A stretch of DNA of 15,421 bases from assembly GCA_946613765.1 (NCBI GenBank), contig CAMOFW010000010.1, positions 1-15,421 of the forward strand, given 5' to 3'. Position numbers and translations under genes: made by a program. Positions 1 to 6,012 of the stretch are shown one piece after another (within the stretch, counting starts at the first letter, position 1; every line of letters starts with the position of its first letter). Source of the stretch: an uncultured Mycoplasmatota bacterium. GTDB taxonomy: Bacteria > Bacillota_I > Bacilli_A > RF39 > UBA660. The notes under the pieces were generated by a model. That model was not told the origin of the DNA and searched no databases. It was given only the letters and a program-made list of their open reading frames with translations.

Positions 1-60
1 GTCAACAATGATGATTAATACTTGAAATGGTGTTATATTTATTATAGGGGAGATAAGGAT

Positions 61-912
61 ATGAATTATATACCATTAGAAGCAAATCAAATACTTGCAA
101 ATAGACTCAACAGACAAGATTATTCTGGTTTATTAATTCAAAACGAAATAAGCAACATGAGACGCCTTATTTACTCATGGGATGAACTTGATAACTTAAC
201 CAAATTTAGATTAATAACACAATACTTTGAAGTTATCAGTGATATACAAGATGTATATAACTTGATAAATATGTATAATAACTCAAATTATTCAAAAGTA
301 ATAAGTATACCAACTAAAATGGTATTAACTGATAATGAATATGAAGGACACGGAGATAATTTTAGATACTGGAAAGTTTATAAAAGGGTCCACTATATTT
401 GCCTTACAACAAAAGACGTTTATACAAACAAAATGATTGAAAAGGATAAAATCTATTCTAGAGAAGAGCTAATAGGTTTAATAGACAAAAAAATAGTATA
501 TCCAATAACTAATACTACAGAATATATCAATAAACCAAGTAGAGATAGAGAAAATTACCAATACGTAAGATTATCTAAATCCCACGGTATAGAAATAGAT
601 AACTTCTTAGTTAGCATTGATGACAATGGTAAACCAATTAGTGATGAAGAAGGTTTTTCCATACTTTCAGAAGAATATTTTGATATAAGTGTAAGTGAAG
701 ATCATATAGCTAATTATTTATCTATAGCAAGCAAAAATATGGATGCAAAAAAGATAATGACATTTGCTTATGATTATCTAAATAGTCTCGTAAAATTAAT
801 TAAAAAAGAAGGAAATAATAAAGATAAAAGTAATATAAAAACAATTAACGAATTAACTAAAAATAAGAAACTAGTAAGAGTCAACAAAATAGACAGTAAG
901 CACCTAAATTAG
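61..912 (+). CDS. Hypothetical protein, 283 aa, family not recognised
   Basis: I do not recognise this protein. The reading frame is open back to a TTG at 22, but the ATG at 61 is chosen because AGGGGAG (46-52) sits 8 nt before it. The protein looks soluble: there is no signal peptide or membrane segment. It is rich in Asn, Lys, Ile and Tyr. The N-terminal 75 residues look helical. A central section (about residues 85-160) holds alternating hydrophobic/aromatic stretches such as FRYWKVYKRVHYICL, likely beta strands. The C-terminal ~60 residues are helical and basic. A possible extended -10 (TGT then TATATT, 31-39) would start transcription almost at the ribosome site, but it has no good -35. 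The gene ends in its own terminator and is not cotranscribed with rpsF. Function unknown; confidence is in the gene being real, not in a role. Confidence 0.8.
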   Translation: MNYIPLEANQILANRLNRQDYSGLLIQNEISNMRRLIYSWDELDNLTKFRLITQYFEVISDIQDVYNLINMYNNSNYSKVISIPTKMVLTDNEYEGHGDNFRYWKVYKRVHYICLTTKDVYTNKMIEKDKIYSREELIGLIDKKIVYPITNTTEYINKPSRDRENYQYVRLSKSHGIEIDNFLVSIDDNGKPISDEEGFSILSEEYFDISVSEDHIANYLSIASKNMDAKKIMTFAYDYLNSLVKLIKKEGNNKDKSNIKTINELTKNKKLVRVNKIDSKHLN

Positions 913-921
913 GTGCTTTTT
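898..921 (+). terminator. Intrinsic terminator overlapping the stop codon of the first gene
   Basis: AAGCACCTA pairs with TAGGTGCTT around a very short loop and runs into TTTTT. The stop codon TAG (910-912) lies in the 3' arm, so the hairpin begins inside the coding region. Confidence 0.85.
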
Positions 922-923
922 AC

Positions 924-952
924 TTGATATTACATAGTATTTTTGCTATAAT
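924..952 (+). promoter_or_regulatory. Promoter of the rpsF-ssb-rpsR operon
   Basis: The -35 is TTGATA (924-929) and the -10 is TATAAT (947-952), separated by 17 nt. TGC directly before the -10 makes it an extended -10. The start site is expected near 958-960, giving a leader of about 65 nt before rpsF. Confidence 0.85.
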
Positions 953-958
953 ACTACC

Positions 959-1017
959 GAGTAATTTAATTACTCCTTGTTTCAACAAGATTGAAACCGA
1001 AATAGACCATAAGGAGG
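959..1017 (+). promoter_or_regulatory. Candidate S6:S18-binding autoregulatory leader of rpsF
   Basis: Seen: GTTTCAA (979-985) pairs with TTGAAAC (991-997), and the 3' arm overlaps a CCG (997-999) followed by AAATAG. CTCCTT (973-978) is complementary to AAGGAG (1011-1016), the ribosome site of rpsF. The same CTCC can instead pair in an upstream hairpin, GAGTAAT/ATTACTC (959-975), and a third hairpin, CTTGT/ACAAG (976-989), conflicts with the first. Known: many bacteria carry an rpsF leader in which the S6:S18 complex recognises a CCG next to a helix, mimicking its 16S rRNA site. Inferred: protein binding favours the fold that hides the ribosome site, while the upstream hairpin frees it. No covariation could be tested here. 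Confidence 0.6.
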
Positions 1018-1025
1018 TGTAGAAA

Positions 1026-1316
1026 ATGAACAAATACGAAATGATGTTTATCGTTAAATCTTCAAATGAAGAATCTGACGTTAAAAAGGTTGCTGATTCA
1101 GTTTCTAAAGTTGCTAAAGATAACAAGGCTAAAAATATCGAAATGAAAGAATTAGGTCTTAAAAAATTAGCATATCCTATTAAAAAGGAAATTAATGGAT
1201 ATTATTATCTATTAACTTTTGAAGCAGAAAAAGAAACTATTGCAGAATTAGATCGTAAAACTTCTATTAATGAAAATGTTATTAGACATTTAATTATTAG
1301 AAAAGAAGAGGAGTAA
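1026..1316 (+). CDS. rpsF: 30S ribosomal protein bS6
   Basis: This is ribosomal protein S6, which binds the central domain of 16S rRNA as a heterodimer with S18. Its 96 aa match the usual bacterial length. Family landmarks are the opening KYEMMFIV strand, the LKKLAYPIKKE segment followed by GYYYLLTF (about residues 45-65), and the NENVIRHLIIRKEEE ending. The short acidic tail resembles the unprocessed S6 C terminus of other Firmicutes; there is no long Glu extension. The start follows AAGGAGGTG (1011-1019) at good spacing. It is the first gene of a three-gene operon, and ssb begins 4 nt after its stop. It is probably translationally controlled through the leader described upstream. Confidence 0.97.
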   Translation: MNKYEMMFIVKSSNEESDVKKVADSVSKVAKDNKAKNIEMKELGLKKLAYPIKKEINGYYYLLTFEAEKETIAELDRKTSINENVIRHLIIRKEEE

Positions 1317-1319
1317 AAT

Positions 1320-1784
1320 ATGAATAAAGTAATATTAATTGGAAGACTAACAAGAGATCCTGAATTAAAAACTACTTCATCTGGTACTGCGACTACTACA
1401 TTCTCTATTGCCGTTGATAGAAACTTTGTTAATCAACAAACAGGACAAAGAGAGGCAGATTTTATCAATTGTGTTGCTTGGAGAAAACAAGCTGAAAACA
1501 TTGCTAGATACTGCACTAAAGGTACTCAAGTAGCTGTTGAAGGTAGAATTCAAGTAAGAAATTATGATGCTCAAGATGGAACTAAGAGATATGTTACAGA
1601 AGTTATCTGTGATAATGTTACATTCTTAGGTTCAAAATCTTCTAATAACTCTTCATTTAACGAAAGTAATTATAGTGAACCATCGTCAGATATCGAAACT
1701 ACAAATTTAAATGAAGATCCATATGCAAATATGGGAGACGAAGTAGCATTAACTGATGATGATTTACCTTTTGATTTTAATTAA
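1320..1784 (+). CDS. ssb: Single-stranded DNA-binding protein SSB
   Basis: SSB coats single-stranded DNA at forks and repair sites and recruits partner enzymes through its acidic C-terminal tip. The 154-aa protein has the OB fold at residues 1-105, with the typical opening MNKVILIGRLTRDPELK, the core DFINCVAWRKQAENIARYC and VEGRIQVRNYDAQDG. A Ser/Asn-rich flexible linker follows (about 107-130), then an acidic tail. The tip contains DDDLPF, the usual partner-binding motif, but the chain does not stop there: DFN follows before TAA. In most SSBs the Phe of this motif is the last residue. The ribosome site AGAGGAG lies in the end of rpsF. The gene order S6-SSB-S18 is the standard one and points to the housekeeping SSB. 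Confidence 0.97.
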   Translation: MNKVILIGRLTRDPELKTTSSGTATTTFSIAVDRNFVNQQTGQREADFINCVAWRKQAENIARYCTKGTQVAVEGRIQVRNYDAQDGTKRYVTEVICDNVTFLGSKSSNNSSFNESNYSEPSSDIETTNLNEDPYANMGDEVALTDDDLPFDFN

Positions 1785-1800
1785 GAAAGGAGAATAAATC

Positions 1801-2019
1801 ATGGCTGAATTTTATCGTAAAAAGAAAAAAGTTTGCCAAATGTGTGCTGGTAAAGACTTTGACTATAAAGATGTTAATGTTGTATCAAAATATATAACTG
1901 AAAAAGGAAAGATTATGCCTAGAAGAATGACTGGAGCTTGTGCAAAACATCAAAGACATATTGCTAAACATATTAAATGGGCAAGATTCATGGCATTAAT
2001 TCCATTTGTTAAAGACTAA
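1801..2019 (+). CDS. rpsR: 30S ribosomal protein bS18, zinc-binding type
   Basis: S18 partners S6 on the 30S platform. The 72-aa length is typical. The N-terminal CxxC (Cys12, Cys15), together with Cys47 and nearby His residues (His50, His53), makes this the cysteine-containing, zinc-binding (C+) form rather than the zinc-free paralogue some bacteria induce under zinc limitation. The conserved body KYITEKGKIMPRR and the motif TGACAKHQR are present. AAGGAGAA precedes the ATG. This is the last gene of the rpsF operon and is followed within 5 nt by a strong terminator. Confidence 0.97.
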   Translation: MAEFYRKKKKVCQMCAGKDFDYKDVNVVSKYITEKGKIMPRRMTGACAKHQRHIAKHIKWARFMALIPFVKD

Positions 2020-2022
2020 TAG

Positions 2023-2049
2023 AAAATCTCTTATACAAGAGATTTTTTT
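2023..2049 (+). terminator. Terminator of the rpsF-ssb-rpsR operon
   Basis: AAAATCTCTT pairs perfectly with AAGAGATTTT over a 4-nt loop, followed by a run of T. It starts 4 nt after the rpsR stop. Confidence 0.92.
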
Positions 2050-2050
2050 A

Positions 2051-2079
2051 TTGTTTTTAGGCACTTATTATGGTATATT
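2051..2079 (+). promoter_or_regulatory. Promoter of the small membrane protein / repeat protein unit
   Basis: TTGTTT (2051-2056), a 17-nt spacer and TATATT (2074-2079), with TGG before the -10 giving an extended -10. The -35 abuts the T-tract of the preceding terminator. Confidence 0.65.
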
Positions 2080-2103
2080 TAATATGATAGGATGTGTCTC
2101 ACA

Positions 2104-2328
2104 ATGAACGAAAGTAATGAACAAATAAAAAAAGATTTTGAAGAACGCATTGAAAGTATAGAAAATTCTAAGAAAAACAAGACACTTTTATTTAATACAG
2201 TTCTATACACAGTTTCAATAATGATGTTTTTATTAGTTCTTTGTGGAGCAATATTTTCTTATAACAATTATGTGAAAGCTAAAGAGAAAGCAAACAGTAA
2301 TATTACAACAGTTGAACTAAGATATTAA
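2104..2328 (+). CDS. Small single-pass membrane protein, 74 aa, unknown function
   Basis: Family not recognised. The ATG at 2104 is preferred over an in-frame ATG at 2092, because AGGATG (2089-2094) sits 9 nt before 2104 and overlaps the earlier codon. The N-terminal ~28 residues are charged and helical (NEQIKKDFEERIESIENSKK). One hydrophobic segment follows (about residues 29-52), then a short basic/polar tail ending VELRY. By the positive-inside rule the orientation is ambiguous, since both flanks carry Lys. The gene stops 13 nt before the repeat protein with no terminator between, so the two are almost surely cotranscribed. It could be an assembly or anchoring partner of the large surface protein; this is inference from position only. 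Confidence 0.8.
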   Translation: MNESNEQIKKDFEERIESIENSKKNKTLLFNTVLYTVSIMMFLLVLCGAIFSYNNYVKAKEKANSNITTVELRY

Positions 2329-2341
2329 TGGAGGAATAGAT

Positions 2342-4783
2342 ATGAACGATAATAGAATATATGATCAAGAATATGACGTTGATTATGAGCAAAAGAAACG
2401 CCGTATTTATCTTTTAATTATCTTTTTACTTTTATTGTTAGTACTTAAGATTTTATTATGTGTATTCTTATACAGATATAATTTAAGGAGTGCCGAAGAA
2501 GCAATACCAAGTGAAAGTATTCAAAAAATAAATATTGATGTTACAGGAGATGGACGATGCGACCTTAACTGCGACTCAGATAATGATGGTATAGCAGATT
2601 ACAATATCGACTTAGATGACGATGGTATAGCAGACCTTAACATTGATACTACTGGTGATGGAATTCCTAATATTAATATCGATACAGATGGAGACGGAAA
2701 ACCAGATTTAAATATTGATACTAATGGAGATGGTATAGCAGACCTTAATATCGATACAGATGGAGATGGAAAGCCAGATGTTAACATTGATATTGATGGA
2801 GATGGAAAAGCAGATATTAATATCGACACAGATGGAGATAATAAACCAGATCTAAATATTGATACAGATGGTGATAATAAACCAGATATAAACATTGATA
2901 CAGATGGTGACGGAAAACCAGACATAAATATTGATAACGATGATGACTTAGTTTGTGATTTAAATTGTGATACAAACGGAGATGGTATAGCAGACATTAA
3001 TATCGATACAGATGATGATGGTATTTGTGATTTAAACTGTGATACAAATGGAGATTTAAAACCAGACACAAACATTGATACAAATGGTGATGGTAAGTGT
3101 GACATTAACTGTGATACTAACCATGATGGTAAATGCGATTTAAATTGCGATATTAACAATGACTTAGTTTGTGATATCAATTGTGATTTTGATGGTGATG
3201 GTAAATGTGATCTAAACTGTGACATTAATGGTGATGGAAAACCAGATACAAACATTGATACAAATGGTGATAATATAGCAGATATAAATATTGATAAGAA
3301 CAATGATGGAATCTGTGATTTAAATTGTGATACAAATGGAGATAATATTCCAGACACAAATATTGATACAGACGGAGATGGTAAACCAGATCTAAATGTT
3401 GATAAGAATAATGATGGAATCTGTGATCTAAACTGTGATACAAATGGTGATGGCAGAGCAGATACAAATATCGATACAAATGGAGACGGAAAACCAGATT
3501 TAAATATTGATACAAATAATGATGGAAAACCAGATATTAACGTTGACACAAACGGAGATGGCAAACCAGATATTAACATCGATACAAATGGTGATAACAA
3601 GTGCGACTTAAACTGTGATAATAACGGTGATGGCAGAGCAGATACTAATATTGATACAAATGGTGACGGCAAACCAGATATTAACATTGATACAAATGGA
3701 GATGGCAAACCAGATATTAATATCGATACAAACGGAGATGGAAAGCCAGATTTAAATATTGATACAGATGGAGATTTAGTTTGTGATCTAAACTGTGATA
3801 CTGATGGTGATGGTAAAGCAGACACAAATATTGATACAGATGGTGACGGTAAACCAGATATAAATATCGATGTTAACAATGATGGAAAACCAGACATTAA
3901 CATTGATACAGATCATGATGGAGATCCAGATATAAATATTGACACTGATAAAGATGGCAAACCAGATATAAATATTGATACAGATGGAGATTTAGTTTGT
4001 GATCTAAACTGTGATACTGATGGTGATGGTAATCCAGATCTAAACATTGATACAAATAAAGATGGCGTATGTGATTTAAACTGCGACACTGATGGTGATG
4101 GTAAATGTGACATGAACTGTGACACAAACGGAGATGGAAAGTGTGACTTAAACTGTGATACTAACCATGATGGTTTATGTGATCTAAATTGTGATTTAGA
4201 TGGAGACGGTAAATGTGATATTAACTGTGATACAAATAATGATGGAAAACCAGATTTAAATATTGATAATGACGGTGATAATGTTTGTGATTTAAATTGT
4301 GACACTGACGGAGACGGAGTACCTGACAAGAACATCGATACAGATGGAGATGGAACTTGTGATCAAGAGTGTGATGATATAGATCCATATGAGGGCGAAT
4401 ATGTTATTGAATTAAAAGATATTAAATCTTTAAATGGTAGTAACATAGTACCTGGATGGAGTGGAACACAAGAATTTAAGATTGTTAATAATAATCCAAA
4501 AGCAATATCATATGACTTTGAATGGATTAATGTAACAAATAACTTCACTAATGCAAATAATATAGTTTATGATTTATATAGAAATGGAACTAAGATTATT
4601 AGTGATTCAAGTGCACCATATGTAAGACAAACATTAAAGACTAATGAAATAGTAGCTGCTAACTCAGTAAATACATATAAGATAGTTTATAAATTTAAAG
4701 ATAATGGAACTAATCAAAATGTAGATAAGAATAAGACATTTAAAGCAAATGTTAAAGTAAGCGCAGTTGCTGTATCAAATTAG
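2342..4783 (+). CDS. Membrane-anchored surface protein with 51 tandem Asp-rich calcium-loop-like repeats
   Basis: 813 aa. Residues 1-21 are polar and end in KKRR. Residues 22-45 form one long hydrophobic helix, so the N terminus should stay inside and the rest should lie outside the cell. No clear cleavage site is visible. Residues 66-677 are 51 uninterrupted 12-residue repeats of the type DTDGDGKPDINI. Asp/Asn at positions 1, 3, 5 and 9, with Gly usually at 6, match the calcium loops of thrombospondin type-3 and dockerin/EF-hand repeats, and the next repeat's first Asp can serve as the last ligand. Nineteen repeats carry Cys at positions 8 and 12 (type GKCDLNC); the other 32 have Ala/Pro and Ile/Val there. 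Residues 678-813 form a separate domain of alternating beta-like strands with FKIVNNNPKAISYDFEW, resembling TasA/camelysin-type secreted domains. GGAGG precedes the ATG. Likely role: a rigid, Ca-dependent stalk presenting the C-terminal domain; the exact function is unknown. Confidence 0.9.
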   Translation: MNDNRIYDQEYDVDYEQKKRRIYLLIIFLLLLLVLKILLCVFLYRYNLRSAEEAIPSESIQKINIDVTGDGRCDLNCDSDNDGIADYNIDLDDDGIADLNIDTTGDGIPNINIDTDGDGKPDLNIDTNGDGIADLNIDTDGDGKPDVNIDIDGDGKADINIDTDGDNKPDLNIDTDGDNKPDINIDTDGDGKPDINIDNDDDLVCDLNCDTNGDGIADINIDTDDDGICDLNCDTNGDLKPDTNIDTNGDGKCDINCDTNHDGKCDLNCDINNDLVCDINCDFDGDGKCDLNCDINGDGKPDTNIDTNGDNIADINIDKNNDGICDLNCDTNGDNIPDTNIDTDGDGKPDLNVDKNNDGICDLNCDTNGDGRADTNIDTNGDGKPDLNIDTNNDGKPDINVDTNGDGKPDINIDTNGDNKCDLNCDNNGDGRADTNIDTNGDGKPDINIDTNGDGKPDINIDTNGDGKPDLNIDTDGDLVCDLNCDTDGDGKADTNIDTDGDGKPDINIDVNNDGKPDINIDTDHDGDPDINIDTDKDGKPDINIDTDGDLVCDLNCDTDGDGNPDLNIDTNKDGVCDLNCDTDGDGKCDMNCDTNGDGKCDLNCDTNHDGLCDLNCDLDGDGKCDINCDTNNDGKPDLNIDNDGDNVCDLNCDTDGDGVPDKNIDTDGDGTCDQECDDIDPYEGEYVIELKDIKSLNGSNIVPGWSGTQEFKIVNNNPKAISYDFEWINVTNNFTNANNIVYDLYRNGTKIISDSSAPYVRQTLKTNEIVAANSVNTYKIVYKFKDNGTNQNVDKNKTFKANVKVSAVAVSN
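2537..4372 (+). repeat. Coding tandem repeat: 51 units of 36 bp
   Basis: The array is 1836 bp, exactly 51 x 36 bp, encoding residues 66-677 of the surface protein with no indel or out-of-phase unit. Unit consensus at the protein level is D-T-(D/N)-G-D-G-K-P-D-(I/L)-N-I, or ...K-C-D-L-N-C. At DNA level the units differ mainly at synonymous positions (GAT/GAC, GGA/GGT/GGC, AAT/AAC). A few longer blocks are identical, for example 3754-3816 and 3970-4032, which are 216 bp or six units apart. Confidence 0.97.
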
Positions 4784-4786
4784 TGT

Positions 4787-4813
4787 AAAAAAGAACCATA
4801 TGGTTCTTTTTTT
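4787..4813 (+). terminator. Terminator after the repeat surface protein
   Basis: AAAAAAGAACC pairs with GGTTCTTTTTT over a 4-nt ATAT loop and continues into T. The A-rich 5' arm also makes it a potential terminator in the opposite direction. Confidence 0.92.
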
Positions 4814-4815
4814 AC

Positions 4816-4844
4816 TTGTTTAATATAGTATTATTTCTTATAAT
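4816..4844 (+). promoter_or_regulatory. Promoter of the signal peptidase gene
   Basis: TTGTTT (4816-4821), a 17-nt spacer and a perfect TATAAT (4839-4844). It lies directly after the terminator, so the peptidase is probably transcribed separately from the repeat protein. Confidence 0.75.
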
Positions 4845-4869
4845 ATATATAAGAATAGGGGTGGAGCGT

Positions 4870-5715
4870 GTGGATAAAATACGTAATTTTTTTAACAACC
4901 GCATTGTTAAAACAGTTTTAAAAGTTTTATCATGGATTGTTCTTATATTTCTTATCCTACTAGCAACCATATTAATTTATTATGTAGTTTCATCTAAAAT
5001 ATATGAAGCTAAAGGTAAAAAATATGAACCATTAATATCATTATATACAATTATATCTCCATCAATGGAGCCTAACATTAATGTATATGATGTTGTATTA
5101 ACAAAAAGAGTAAAACCTGAAGAAGTAAAAGAAGGAGATGTTATAACATTTATTTCATCATCCACCTTGGGCGAGGGTTTGACAATAACACACAGAGTTA
5201 AATCAGTAATTAAAACTGAAGGAGATATTAAATTTAGAACTCAAGGTGATAACAACCCAATCCCAGACTCTGCACTTGTAACAAGTAACAACTTATTAGG
5301 TAAGGTAGTTTTTACTATTCCATTTTTAGGATACATTCAATTTATGCTACAATCTAAAAGTGGTTGGTTATTCTTCTTACTTATTCCAGCTATAATCGTA
5401 GTTATTTATGATGTAGTTAAAGTAATTAAATTATCTAATGTAAAACAAAGATTAAATGAAACTTTAAAAGAGGAAGAAAAAGACGAAGTACTTGTAGAAA
5501 AACAAGAAAAACTAAAAGAAGAATTAAAAGAAAAATTTGCAGGATTTGAAAACTTCTCACCAGAAGTTCAAACTGAAGAACCTAAGGAAGAAAAATATGT
5601 TGGATTTAAGCCTGTTGAACCTGCAATTCAAAAAGTTGATAATAACTTAATCAATTTTGATAATATAACTGAAGAAGACAACGAAATTGTCTTACCAAAA
5701 ATGAAAGGAGAGTAA
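4870..5715 (+). CDS. Signal peptidase I, ER/SipW type (Ser-His)
   Basis: A membrane serine protease that removes signal peptides from exported proteins. The GTG at 4870 is chosen because AGGGGTG (4857-4863) sits 6 nt before it; the frame is open upstream to a TTG at 4816, but that overlaps the promoter. Length is 281 aa. A TM helix covers about residues 17-40. The nucleophile motif ISPSMEP gives Ser65, and ITHRV gives His108 where classic bacterial enzymes have Lys. QGDNNPIPD (Asp127, Asp133) is the conserved acidic box. This Ser/His arrangement is that of SipW, archaeal and eukaryotic ER signal peptidases. A second TM helix (about 166-183) is followed by a charged ~98-residue Glu/Lys tail ending near MKGE, long for the family. 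SipW-type enzymes often sit next to their substrates (TasA, camelysin), so the preceding surface protein or other local exported proteins are candidates. Confidence 0.9.
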   Translation: MDKIRNFFNNRIVKTVLKVLSWIVLIFLILLATILIYYVVSSKIYEAKGKKYEPLISLYTIISPSMEPNINVYDVVLTKRVKPEEVKEGDVITFISSSTLGEGLTITHRVKSVIKTEGDIKFRTQGDNNPIPDSALVTSNNLLGKVVFTIPFLGYIQFMLQSKSGWLFFLLIPAIIVVIYDVVKVIKLSNVKQRLNETLKEEEKDEVLVEKQEKLKEELKEKFAGFENFSPEVQTEEPKEEKYVGFKPVEPAIQKVDNNLINFDNITEEDNEIVLPKMKGE

Positions 5716-5737
5716 ACATAAAAATGTTTACTTTTTT
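5711..5737 (+). terminator. Terminator overlapping the stop codon of the signal peptidase gene
   Basis: AGTAAACAT (5711-5719) pairs with ATGTTTACT (5724-5732) over a 4-nt A loop, then a T-run. The TAA stop (5713-5715) lies in the 5' arm. Confidence 0.85.
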
Positions 5738-5748
5738 CTTATGTTTTA

Positions 5749-5777
5749 TTGATAAAAATTAAATAATATAGTATAAT
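5749..5777 (+). promoter_or_regulatory. Promoter of the pheST T-box transcript
   Basis: TTGATA (5749-5754), a 17-nt spacer and TATAAT (5772-5777). The predicted start near 5784 gives a leader of about 230 nt. Confidence 0.85.
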
Positions 5778-5783
5778 AACACC

Positions 5784-5990
5784 AATAAATGTTGATATTT
5801 ATCAAGTAGTTATTACAATGTTTTTCAAAGAGAGATATTAAATGGTGAGATAATATTAAAAATAGTAATAATGAATATTCAATAAATGGAGTTTAATCGT
5901 ATATAGAGCGTTAATCTATTAAAGTGCTAGTAAATCTAGAATTTGGGTGGTACCGCGGATATAATTCGCCCCAATGTTTCTAGATTTTTT
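5784..5990 (+). ncRNA. T-box leader of pheST, tRNA-Phe responsive (specifier TTC)
   Basis: The hallmark T-box sequence GGGTGGTACCGCG is at 5945-5957, just before a terminator and a tRNA synthetase gene. Upstream landmarks of stem I include AAAGAGAGA (5827-5835) and GGTGAGA (5844-5850). The likely specifier codon is TTC (5878-5880), followed by A and, after a few bases, TGGAG, which is the usual placement; TTC is a Phe codon and agrees with the downstream pheS. Mechanism known for the family: uncharged tRNA-Phe pairs with the specifier by its anticodon and with the T-box bulge by its CCA end, stabilising the antiterminator so pheST is transcribed when Phe-tRNA is short. The stretch 5738-6012 holds only this leader, its promoter and the pheS ribosome site. 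Confidence 0.93.
5932..5990 (+). terminator. Regulated terminator of the pheST T-box
   Basis: AAATCTAGAA (5932-5941) pairs perfectly with TTCTAGATTT (5978-5987), with an inner TTGGG/CCCAA helix (5943-5947 with 5970-5974), followed by a T-run. The T-box sequence lies in the apical part, so the antiterminator fold and this hairpin exclude each other. Confidence 0.9.
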
Positions 5991-6012
5991 TATTTTTTAA
6001 GGAGGAATAAAG

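Noticed and set aside
22..60. N-terminal extension of the first gene from the TTG at 22
   Set aside because: The ribosome site AGGGGAG lies inside this extension and points to the ATG at 61.
959..975. Palindrome GAGTAAT/ATTACTC as a terminator
   Set aside because: No T-run follows, and it sits at the expected transcription start, so a role in the rpsF leader fold is more likely.
920..1126. Minus-strand 68-aa open frame opposite the rpsF leader and start
   Set aside because: It overlaps a well-supported promoter, leader and rpsF, and has no ribosome site.
2599..3903. A 434-aa open frame on the minus strand, with further minus-strand frames to 4335
   Set aside because: It is the mirror of the 36-bp repeats: GAT-rich codons read backwards give ATC-type codons and no stops. 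It has no ribosome site and no independent features, and the + strand protein explains it.
2537..4372. Regular 36-bp repeats as a possible CRISPR array
   Set aside because: Units are contiguous with no spacers, stay in frame for 51 codon blocks and lie inside a protein with anchor and C-terminal domain.
4816..4869. N-terminal extension of the signal peptidase from the TTG at 4816
   Set aside because: It would begin in the -35 box and pass through the -10; the GTG at 4870 has the ribosome site.
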